Shown here: positions 1-8,700 of the stretch, piece after piece
How positions within the stretch are numbered: the first letter of the stretch is position 1
How the letters are laid out: every line of letters begins with the position of its first letter
The notes under the pieces: generated by a model
Seen by the model: the letters and a program-made list of their open reading frames with translations, nothing else
What the model was told of the DNA's origin: nothing
Databases searched by the model: none
Program-made: the position numbers and the translations under genes
Assembly: GCA_017624275.1 (NCBI GenBank)
Contig: JAGANG010000044.1
Location: 1-52,057 of the forward strand
DNA length: 52,057 bases
From: Spirochaetales bacterium
GTDB lineage: Bacteria; Spirochaetota; GWE2-31-10
Direction of reading: 5' to 3'

Positions 1-635
1 AAAGTCCGATAGAATCCTCTTCATTTTCTCCAGAGTCTAAATTGAACTCTTCAGTTTCTAAATCAATATCTTCGTTGTTAATTTTATCGTCAATGTCAGT
101 TTCAGATAAGTCACTGGAATCTAAAATATCGTCTAATTCGTTATCAGAAAGTCCGATAGAGTCTTCTTCATTTTCTCCAGAATCTAAGTTGAACTCTTCA
201 GTTTCTAAATCAATATCTTCGTCGTTGATTTCATCGTCAATGTCAGTTTCAGATAAATCACTGGAATCTAAAATATCGTCCAATTCATTATCAGAAAGTC
301 CGATAGAATCTTCTTCATTTTCTTCAGAATCTAAGTTGAACTCTTCAGTTTCCAAATCAATATCTTCGTCGTTGATTTCATCGTCAATGTCAGTTTCAGA
401 TAAATCACTGGAATCTAAAATGTCGTCCAATTCATTATCAGAAAGTCCGATAGAATCTTCTTCATTTTCTTCAGAATCTAAATTGAACTCTTCAGTTTCC
501 AAATCAATATCTTCGTCGTTGATTTCATCGTCAATGTCAGTTTCAGATAAGTCACTGGAATCTAAAATATCGTCGTCTAATTCGTTATCAGAAAGTTCGA
601 TAGAATCCTCTTCAAGACTTAAGTCGTCTTCTTCA
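1..635 (-). repeat. 147-bp in-frame tandem repeats (about 4-5 copies visible)
   Basis: The string cagaaagtccg recurs at 145, 292 and 439, exactly 147 bases apart, and the pattern continues into the window edge at position 1. The next copy at 589 is offset by 150 because of one extra Asp codon. Copies differ by only a few bases, mostly silent. The unit is 49 codons, so copy-number change keeps the frame. The array continues outside the window. Confidence 0.9.
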
Positions 636-1639
636 GTTTCATCAACTAAATTTGTGAAATCAAGTGTATTAAAATCATCTTCATAATCTTTTTCGTTGAT
701 GTCTAAATCGTTAGATAAATTTTTAGCAGTTTCATCTTCACTAGGAATAATGATTTCTTCATCTTCTATTGTAGTTTCGGTTTCTTCTGTTTCGTTGTCA
801 GAAGATTCCATGACTAATTTATCTAAATCATCATCCGAAAGTAGATTACTATCGTTTAAATGAGAAGATTCGTTATTGAATAAATTGTTATTTTCATTTA
901 TTGCGTTTGCTAATAATTCTTGTTCGGCTGTTAAGTCGACTTTTAAGTAATCTTCATCTTCTTGGCTTACAAATTGTTCGTTTTTCTCAGGGAAAGAAAA
1001 ATTGATAATATCACTGTTTTCATCTTCGTCTATTAATGAATCAATCAAATCTTCTGAAAGTTTCTTTTGTGGAATTATGATAGTTTTGGGACTTTCTTTT
1101 AATGCGACACCGCAGAATTCTTCTTCATCGTCATCTTCGTTTAAGAAAGCTGAAAGATCTATATCTTCATCTTCTTCAAAATTAAAATCTTCAGAAAGAT
1201 TATTTATGTCATTATCGATATCATCAGTTTTGTTATCTAATGTTACGTCATCATCTAAAAGTGCATCCAGCGATAAAGAAGTTTCGTCGTCTAATGAGAA
1301 TTCTTCATCGTCATTCAAGTCTAATAATAAATCGTCATCATCTGATTGAACAGAAGATTCTGAAGTAAGAAGGTTTTCTTCTTCATTATTTATTGGTTCT
1401 GTAGATTGTTCATTATTGACAGAATTGTCGTTATCAAATTGTATTTCATCCAAATTATTATTAATAATGTCATCATCTAATATCAAGTCTAGATCATCAT
1501 CAAGTTGTAATGAAGAATCATCTGTAATATCAGAATCTTCTTGAGGGAGCTCATCTAACATGAAGTCTGATGTATCTATATCGAAATCATCGAGACTATC
1601 AAGGATTTCATCGTCTTTGTCTTGGGGAGTTTGAGCCAT
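1..1639 (-). CDS. Extremely acidic repeat protein, 3' part outside the window
   Basis: An open frame reads leftward from ATG at 1639 to the window edge without a stop, giving at least 546 residues. It starts MAQTPQDKDDEILDSLDD and is dominated by Asp, Glu, Ser and Asn. There is no signal peptide or membrane segment in the visible part, so the N-terminus looks cytoplasmic. From about residue 333 onward it enters near-identical 49-residue repeats with the core DILDSSDLSETDIDDEIND. A Shine-Dalgarno-like GAGAGG lies about 8 bases before the ATG, and a TTGACG/TAAATA promoter-like pair lies at 1667-1694. I do not recognise the family. Plausible roles are an intrinsically disordered scaffold or a cation-binding protein, but nothing in the sequence decides this. 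The plus-strand Ser-rich frames in this stretch are shadows of the repeats. Confidence 0.8.
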   Translation of the reverse strand, partial: MAQTPQDKDDEILDSLDDFDIDTSDFMLDELPQEDSDITDDSSLQLDDDLDLILDDDIINNNLDEIQFDNDNSVNNEQSTEPINNEEENLLTSESSVQSDDDDLLLDLNDDEEFSLDDETSLSLDALLDDDVTLDNKTDDIDNDINNLSEDFNFEEDEDIDLSAFLNEDDDEEEFCGVALKESPKTIIIPQKKLSEDLIDSLIDEDENSDIINFSFPEKNEQFVSQEDEDYLKVDLTAEQELLANAINENNNLFNNESSHLNDSNLLSDDDLDKLVMESSDNETEETETTIEDEEIIIPSEDETAKNLSNDLDINEKDYEDDFNTLDFTNLVDETEEDDLSLEEDSIELSDNELDDDILDSSDLSETDIDDEINDEDIDLETEEFNLDSEENEEDSIGLSDNELDDILDSSDLSETDIDDEINDEDIDLETEEFNLDSEENEEDSIGLSDNELDDILDSSDLSETDIDDEINDEDIDLETEEFNLDSGENEEDSIGLSDNELDDILDSSDLSETDIDDKINNEDIDLETEEFNLDSGENEEDSIGL

Positions 1640-1666
1640 GTTTTAACCTCTCTCATTTTTAGAAAT

Positions 1667-1694
1667 TATTTAATTATTAACTGATTTTCGTCAA
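1667..1694 (-). promoter_or_regulatory. Candidate sigma70 promoter of the acidic repeat gene
   Basis: Read leftward, TTGACG (1694-1689) is followed after 16 bases by TAAATA (1672-1667). Transcription would start near 1660, leaving a leader of about 20 bases that keeps the GAGAGG ribosome site. Many such pairs occur by chance in AT-rich DNA, so support is moderate. Confidence 0.4.
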
Positions 1695-1785
1695 AACGTA
1701 CAGAATAATAAAATATTTATGCTTTAGATTGAATATATTATCAAAATAATACATTAAAATACATAAAGTGAATAGGGGTAAAAAA

Positions 1786-3084
1786 TTAAATTTTTTTTGT
1801 TTTTAAACTGATTCCGACTCTGAAATAAGAGTCTTTTATTCCGGTGACGAGTGAGAATTGAAAATTGTGGGTTTTATTTAAATCAAGGTGAAAACTGAAA
1901 AAGTAGGGGACGAAAGATACTAAGGTAAATAATGTACCGAAAACGGTTATAAATGCTCCGTTTTTTAATAAATCGTTATCTATAGAATTATATGAAGTAA
2001 AAAGTTCTTTTACTGTACCGACAAAATTTTCAATCGTAAAATTATTTCCAATGATTTGAGATAACCCGAAAGCACAAATTGTAATTCCCGATGCAAAAAT
2101 AGTCAGCCCGGTCAAAAAACTTCCCAAAGAAATATAATTCATTAAATGGAAATAGAGATTTTGATAATAGAAACTGGTGTCTATTTTATAAGGATCAAAA
2201 AGCGGTCTTGCGATTAACGGAATGGAACTTATTTTAAATTGTAAATCAAAATCCCCGACGGTATTTTCTATGGGAATTTGTTGTTCCGGTCGCCATAAAG
2301 ACCATGAAATAATTTTTTGTTTTACAAAGGTTATCAGATCTTCAATGTTTACAAGATTATCATTGTCAAAATCTGCGGCACCTTTAAGACCGTCGCATAA
2401 ATAATATGCAAAAACTCCGTATGGAGTATAAATTGATTGCTTATTTTTTACAGAAAAATCTTTCTCGGATGTTGCCTGAAAAATTAAACTGTCGTGAGGT
2501 AAATCCGTGGTTTGTATTTTGGGGAACGGGGTATTTTCATTTGTACCGGGTAACAAATGTTGAACTTTTATTGATGCCGAGATTTTATAGCCATCAATAA
2601 AAAACATGGAATTTTTTAATTTCTTATGAGTACAAATGTCGGATACGGAAGACAGCGGCAAGGAAGTATTTTCTATATTATTTAAATTACTGTCTATTGT
2701 AAGCAAATTAGTTTTGTTATCAGAGGTTTGTATTGTATATCCTGAGAAAAATAAGAGAAAATTGTCGTTTTCTTGAATGTCGTCAGATATTTGCTGTAAA
2801 ACTTTATAAATATTTTTTTTTGACGGATATTTAGGTGAATTGGGGAAAATGTCATCGGTCATACGGATAACGATGTCGAATTTCCCCTCATTTTTTAATG
2901 TATCTTCTATTAGCTTTGCATCGTAACGTGGCATAGAAAGCGGTTCTAAAAAATGATTTTGATAATTATTTATACCAATGATTAATGCCCAACGTTTTCC
3001 GGTCTTTTTAATTTCATCAGTAAAAGAAAAAAAAATGTTGAAAAATGTCATAAAAAATAACAAAGACCAGAATCTTTTTTTCAA
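1786..3084 (-). CDS. Caspase-fold (peptidase C14-like) membrane protein, catalytic residues replaced
   Basis: 432 residues. An N-terminal hydrophobic segment (about 5-21) is followed by a caspase-like domain beginning RWALIIGINNYQ (31-42). The strand that normally ends in SGHG reads FFSGYTIQ, so the catalytic His is Tyr116. The strand that normally carries the DxC nucleophile reads FIDGYKIS, so the Cys is Tyr166. A DFDNDNLVNIEDL stretch (238-250) matches the D-rich G-AD-x-DG region usually found late in this family. Two hydrophobic stretches (about 312-345 and 377-400) suggest membrane anchoring. The start is TTG at 3084, with GGAG 8 bases upstream inside the end of the preceding gene. This is likely a non-proteolytic pseudoenzyme; a binding or signalling role is inference. 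Confidence 0.75.
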   Translation of the reverse strand: MKKRFWSLLFFMTFFNIFFSFTDEIKKTGKRWALIIGINNYQNHFLEPLSMPRYDAKLIEDTLKNEGKFDIVIRMTDDIFPNSPKYPSKKNIYKVLQQISDDIQENDNFLLFFSGYTIQTSDNKTNLLTIDSNLNNIENTSLPLSSVSDICTHKKLKNSMFFIDGYKISASIKVQHLLPGTNENTPFPKIQTTDLPHDSLIFQATSEKDFSVKNKQSIYTPYGVFAYYLCDGLKGAADFDNDNLVNIEDLITFVKQKIISWSLWRPEQQIPIENTVGDFDLQFKISSIPLIARPLFDPYKIDTSFYYQNLYFHLMNYISLGSFLTGLTIFASGITICAFGLSQIIGNNFTIENFVGTVKELFTSYNSIDNDLLKNGAFITVFGTLFTLVSFVPYFFSFHLDLNKTHNFQFSLVTGIKDSYFRVGISLKTKKI

Positions 3085-3100
3085 AGTAAAATCTCCGAAA

Positions 3101-3451
3101 TTATTGCAATGTTTCTAAACGATCTATGACTTTATGAAAAAGTTGATTGCTGTCTTGAGAAATTTTATCAAAATCTAATAACAGCTGACCGAATTTTTTA
3201 TTTAATTCCAATATTTGTTCTTTTTCTTCATTTAATAGTTCCGGTAACTTTTGCAAAGAAAAAGACATTATTTCCAGGCTGTTTTTTGTTCCGAAATATT
3301 GAACGGTTTGTCTTGAAATTAACTGTTCACCGGTTAAATTAGTTTTCAATTCTTCATTTGCAGCTTTTGCCATTCCGCAGATTAACTCGTAAAGTTTTTT
3401 TGGCAAAACAATATTAGCTTCGATTGTTTCGTCGACTGTAGGTTTGTTCAT
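3101..3451 (-). CDS. Small helical protein of unknown function
   Basis: 116 residues starting MNKPTVDETIEANIVLP, with AAGGA about 8 bases before the ATG. It has no signal peptide or membrane segment. The second half (LNEEKEQILELNKKFGQLL and onward) looks like an amphipathic helix or short coiled coil. I do not recognise a family. It ends 16 bases before the caspase-like gene, whose ribosome site overlaps its 3' end, so the two are very probably cotranscribed and may work together. Confidence 0.65.
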   Translation of the reverse strand: MNKPTVDETIEANIVLPKKLYELICGMAKAANEELKTNLTGEQLISRQTVQYFGTKNSLEIMSFSLQKLPELLNEEKEQILELNKKFGQLLLDFDKISQDSNQLFHKVIDRLETLQ

Positions 3452-3661
3452 GATTTTTCCTTAAAGTAAAAATGATGAATTATCAATAACAGAAAAAAAA
3501 TAATCTGCATAGAATCAAAATGATTATTGTGGAATTAATTGAATGTAAAGAGAAATGTTTATTTAAAATTGCTGATAAATAAAATTAGTTTTCAGTTTTC
3601 ATTCATTTGAAATTTAATATACTTAAAAAATACAATTTATTACACTAGTTAGGAGCAGAGA

Positions 3662-3988
3662 GTGAGTAATTTATTTAAAGACATGGCGGTACTTTTATTT
3701 TCAGCCGGTGATGAATTGGAAAAGAAAGCAGGTGAGTTTAAAAACTTACGTGAAGACAGATACAAAGAATTTGAAGAAAAAGTGAAAAATAAACAGGAAG
3801 AATTTAAAGACAAAAGTACGGAAATAAAAAACATGTTTGGAGATGAAATCAAAAAGGTTGAAGAAAATATTTTAGAGTTTACTGAAAAAATTGGTTTCGC
3901 TTCAAAAAAAGAAGTTGATTCTTTAAATCAAAAAATAGACGATTTATCTAAAAAGCTAGACCAACTTTTAGCAGAAAAAAAATCTTAA
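3662..3988 (+). CDS. Phasin-like coiled-coil protein
   Basis: 108 residues from a GTG start at 3662 with TAGGAG upstream. It begins SNLFKDMAVLLFSAGDELEKK and is then almost wholly charged amphipathic helix (KNKQEEFKDKSTEIKNMFGD, LNQKIDDLSKKLDQLLAEK). Lys/Glu-rich helical proteins of this size are commonly annotated as phasin or polyhydroxyalkanoate granule-associated. There is no PHA synthase in the window, so a storage-granule role is not supported. It lies 14 bases upstream of the ABC1 kinase gene, which suggests a partner or regulatory subunit of that kinase. The family call is tentative. Confidence 0.65.
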   Translation: MSNLFKDMAVLLFSAGDELEKKAGEFKNLREDRYKEFEEKVKNKQEEFKDKSTEIKNMFGDEIKKVEENILEFTEKIGFASKKEVDSLNQKIDDLSKKLDQLLAEKKS

Positions 3989-4002
3989 CAGGAATTATTT
4001 TT

Positions 4003-5547
4003 GTGATGAAAAATTACAGAAGACGACTTTTTCGAGTATTGACAGTATTTATAAAGATACTTTTTGCATTTGGAAAAGAATTTAAATTAATACGCAAATA
4101 TGGTTATGAAATTGCCCAGAAAAAGATGTACGCTCGTCATCTGAAATGTGCGAAGGATTTATATTCTGTAAGTGTTGAGCTTGGCAGTATTTATATCAAA
4201 TTATGTCAATTTTTGAGTACGAAATATGATATTTTCCCGGATCCTTATATTGAGGTTTTGTCGCCGTTACAAAATAATGTTCCTGCAGTTCCGTTTTCTG
4301 ATATTGAAGAAAGATTGATTTCGGAATACGGAGATTACAATCAAGTTTTTTCTTATTTTTCTGAAGATCCGATAGCCGTTGCTTCTTTGGGGCAAGTTCA
4401 TTCTGCAATACTCAGAAACGGAGAAAAGGTTGCGGTTAAAGTTTTGAAAAAAGATGCTGAGGAAAATGTAGATTTTGATTTTGCTATTTTGTTTCATGTA
4501 ATTCGTTTGATTAAATATTTTAACTTTATTTCAAAACATATAAATTTACCTTTGTTGCTTGATGAGTTTATCACTGTAACCGGAGATGAATTGAATTTTT
4601 TTCGTGAAATTTTTGTTGCTGAAAAAATGAGAAAATCTTTATCGAAAATTTCATATCTGAAAATCCCCAAAATTTATAAAGATTTTTGTACTCGCAGAAT
4701 AATCGTAATGGAATATTGTGAAGGAATGAAAATAAACGATATAAAGGATTTTCAATCGATTAATTGTAATCCAGAAATATTGGCTGATAGAATTTTGGAA
4801 GTGTTTTTTGAACAATTTGTTTTTACAGAATGGGTTCATTTCGATCCGCATCCCGGAAACATTTTAGTGTCTCCCGGAAATAAAATAGTATTACTTGATT
4901 TTGGAATGTCTGGTGAGATTACGCCTGACATGAGTGTCGCAATAGCTAAAGGAATTGTTGCCGTGATGAATCATGATTGCGGAATGATTTTGAGAATTCT
5001 TCGAGGACAAAATTTTTTACGTGAAGATGCAAATATTTATACTTTATTCCCAATGATAGAATTTTTGTTGGATGAAGTTGCTGTAATGATGAGAATGAAT
5101 AAGCAGTCAATCAGAACATTCGATTTTACTCCCATAAAAAAAGATTTTCACAAACTTATTTCATCAGATGCAATGCAAATACCTATAAAATGGGCGTATA
5201 TGGGAAAAACAGTTGCGACTCTTGCAGGGCTTATTACTTTGCTGAATCCTAATTTTCAAATATATGAACAAATAAGTAAATATGTAGGAAAAGTAATTGT
5301 AAGAATGCCGCAGATTTTCGTGGAATCAACAGGGAATGAATTTATTCGTTTTGTACAGTATGCGCGTAATCTTCCGGAAAGATTGACTTACTTACTTGAA
5401 GATTATGAACGCGGAACATTAATAATGAAAAGAAAATCAGAATTCGAACAAGGAGAAAAAAAATCCAAACGGAATGTGTTTTTATTTCTGATAATTGCTT
5501 TTCCGTTCCTTCTCTATATTTTGTGCAAAATATTATCTATTATATAA
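4003..5547 (+). CDS. ABC1/UbiB-family atypical kinase (AarF-like)
   Basis: 514 residues. Family hallmarks are visible: the alanine-rich nucleotide loop AVASLGQVH (about 125-133), the lysine of VAVKVLKK (about 146), the catalytic-loop motif FDPHPGN and the metal-binding DFGMSG. A hydrophobic C-terminal segment (FLFLIIAFPFLLYILCKIL) is the usual membrane anchor. The N-terminal KxGQ motif that occludes the active site reads KLCQ (66-69), with Cys in place of Gly. ABC1 kinases support quinone or other isoprenoid-lipid metabolism; no ubiquinone genes are nearby, so the substrate is unknown. Start: GTG at 4003 or the adjacent ATG at 4006; AGGA at 3990 suits either. Confidence 0.88.
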   Translation: MMKNYRRRLFRVLTVFIKILFAFGKEFKLIRKYGYEIAQKKMYARHLKCAKDLYSVSVELGSIYIKLCQFLSTKYDIFPDPYIEVLSPLQNNVPAVPFSDIEERLISEYGDYNQVFSYFSEDPIAVASLGQVHSAILRNGEKVAVKVLKKDAEENVDFDFAILFHVIRLIKYFNFISKHINLPLLLDEFITVTGDELNFFREIFVAEKMRKSLSKISYLKIPKIYKDFCTRRIIVMEYCEGMKINDIKDFQSINCNPEILADRILEVFFEQFVFTEWVHFDPHPGNILVSPGNKIVLLDFGMSGEITPDMSVAIAKGIVAVMNHDCGMILRILRGQNFLREDANIYTLFPMIEFLLDEVAVMMRMNKQSIRTFDFTPIKKDFHKLISSDAMQIPIKWAYMGKTVATLAGLITLLNPNFQIYEQISKYVGKVIVRMPQIFVESTGNEFIRFVQYARNLPERLTYLLEDYERGTLIMKRKSEFEQGEKKSKRNVFLFLIIAFPFLLYILCKILSII

Positions 5548-5782
5548 ATAGTGAATAATTTTTTGATAGAGGAATGCTTTTTGCTTATTTGATGTAGTCT
5601 TTAAAACGGGAAGTTGAAAATAAGAAATTAATTCTCAAAGTATTAATGGAACATTCCGTTATTAAAGAAATGGTAATGTGAAATTACAAAATTAAGTAAA
5701 GCAAAGATTATATTGAGAGATATATCGATATGTAAGATTTTCTTACTTTTAAAAAGATTAAACAATAAACAGGAGGCTGTGA

Positions 5783-8700
5783 ATGGGTAACTGGAAAAAG
5801 TTATTTTATGTTTTGTTATGTGGGGTACTTTTTACTTTGAATGCACAAGAAAAAGAAATACCTGTGGCAGAAGAAGTAAAAACTGCAGATAATGAAGCTA
5901 ATAAAAATAACAAAGAAAAAACGAAAGAAGAAAAAAAGAATGAAAAAGTAGCTAATGAATTAAAAGAAAAAATAGAGAAGGTAGAGGCAGAATTTCAAGC
6001 AAAGAAAAAAGAGCTTGAAGATGTAGAAAAAGAGCTGACAGAACTTAATCAGGTAAGAAAAACAGCTGATACCGAAGAGAATAAAGCAAAAGCAGAAGAG
6101 CTGGATAAAAAGCGTGAAAGCTTAAGTGACGAAGTTATAAAACTTTCGGAAGAACGTAACGATTATGCTCGTAAATTAGCGGAAATTGAACATAAGAAAG
6201 AGATTGCCGCTAAATCAGAGAAAAATCAACTTTTGCAAGATAAATACAAAAGAGATTTTGAATTATTAGAGCAAATGAAGAAACAAGAGCGTGAAAAAAG
6301 AGAACGCATTATAGCAGAACGAAAATCGTTACAGAAACAATTAAGTGAAGTAAGATTAAAAATCAGAGAACGAACATCTGCGATAAATCAAGGGAATTTA
6401 AGAATTAAAGAAATTTCAAACAAAATAATTTTGAGTGTTTCAACAGAAGAAGACAAAAAATTGTTAGAAGAAAAAAGTTCTTTTGTTTTACAAAGAACAC
6501 ATATTGAAAAAGAATTGGATGCCCTTAAACGTCGAGAAAAAAAGCTTGTAGCAAAACTTGCTGAAAAAGATGAAGGTTATGAACTTGCAGACGGTACTTT
6601 AAACTGGAGTAAAGTTTATGATATCGAAAATCTCCAAAGAGTGAAACCGGGAACATGGCACCTTTCTGTAATAGCGAAAGATTCTAATAATAATCAAAAT
6701 AAACCGGTAGAAATAAATATAAAAATAGATCCTAAATCTGATATTCCAACAATTAATGTAATTAACCCGAAACCTAAATCCAGAGTACCGGGAAATTTAA
6801 TGATTGTAGGTACTGCTTATGACGATGATGCTGTAAGCAAAGTAACTTTTACATTGGATTCAGAATTAGAAGAACGTGAATGTAATGGAACAGATTTCTG
6901 GAATTATGATTTGGATACTACAGGATTGGAAGACGGAGAGCATAAATTAACTTTTACCGTAACAGATGTTAACGGAATAAAATGCAAGCCTTATGTGATT
7001 CCGTTTGTTCTTGACAGAAAAGTTCCAACTATTGTATTGCCGTCAATGACTTCCGGTACAGTAGTTTCCGGAAAAACTAAAATATCCGGAACTGCGGAAG
7101 ATTTGAATGGTATTTCTGGAATTTATTATTCTGTAGACGGAAGATATTCATATTCAAAAGTTGCAAGCGGTTTTGGTAAAAGAAAATGTAATTGGAGCTT
7201 TAATCTTGATGTAGCAAGAGAATTAGCTTCCGGTACAAATATTATTTGGATAAAAGCAGTTGATAAAGCCGGCTCAGAAGGATTTTTCCCACTGACTTTA
7301 ATTGTTGACCGAGAAAATCCTAATGTAGGTTTCCATTATCCGCACCCAGGAATGAAAGTAGGAAATCGTTTTGAATTGTTCGGTTATGCATATGACAATG
7401 TAGAAATAAAAAAATTAGCAGTGAAAATTTCAACTCTCGGATTTTCTACACAAGAATTACCTGTAGTTTTTCAGCGTGGAAATGCAATGTGGAATTTCCC
7501 TGTAAATCTAAAAGAACTCAGCGGAGATCCATCGAAAGTAAAAAATGGTAAGTTGGATGCTGAAATTATAGTAACAGACGTTGCGAATAATGTTATTAAA
7601 AGAAAACTTTCTCTTGTAGTTGATAATAATGCAGCTAACTCAATGATAACTTTGAAATCAGTTGAAAATGGAGACAGATTCGGAGATGAAATACCGGTTT
7701 TCGGTACAATATCTTCAGCCCATACAGTAAAAGGTGCTTTAATCAATCTTTATAATGATAAAAATGAGATTGTTCTTGAAAATGAAGTAGTTGCAGAACA
7801 TTCATTATCTACTTCTTTAGATGTCAGTGAATTACCGGAAGGAAATTATGTACTTGAAGTAATCGCTAAAAATGAATCAATGCAAGATGATCCGATACGT
7901 GTAAAAATCGGAATCGATCGTTCTTGTCCTCAGTTTAATATTGTAGAACTTGCGGATAAATATGTAAAAAATAAGTTTTCTAAGAAAATGGATATAGGTT
8001 TTTCAGTTAAGAAAACCGGAACAATAAAGAAAGCTACTTATACGTTGACTGATACTGAAGGTAATGCTCTTTCTCAAGGTGATTTAAAAATCAAGAGTAA
8101 TAATAATTTACATCAAGCTCAATCAATAACACTTGATGTTTCTGACAATAAATTTGAAGGAATGAAGTTATTAAGACTTTCGGCTCTTGATGATTCATTG
8201 AAAAATGCAGAAGTTACGATTCCTGTTATTATTGATAATACAGCTCCTGCAATTACGGATGTGACTTACAATAAAGATACAGGTTTGATGGAAGATGTTG
8301 TCGTAACAGTATCTGATAACTTATTATTATCAAATGTAGAAGTAATAGAAACATCATCAGTAAACTCGACTCCTAATAAAATAAATATTTCAGGAAACAG
8401 AGATTTCCAATTCCCAATGAAAGTCAAAGACGATTCGGGTGCATTTATTTCATATAATTATGAGATAAAAGCAAAGGATATTACCGGAGCTGAATTGACA
8501 AAGAGTGTAAAAGTTCAATTTAAGAATACAACAGCAGAAAATCATACATTGACAATTAAAGTTGTACAAAAAGATCGCTCTCAATTAATGGGCAAAGCCG
8601 GATTATTCTTAAAATCAAAGAAAATTAATCCGGATTCAATTACCGGCGGTTTCGGTTTTACAAACGGTGATGTCAACAGTGTAAAAATTACTACAGATAA

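Noticed and set aside
42..1349. Plus-strand Ser-rich open frames over the repeat array
   Set aside because: They are antisense shadows of the Asp/Glu-rich repeat gene, whose minus-strand frame is continuous, has a ribosome site and runs 546 codons.
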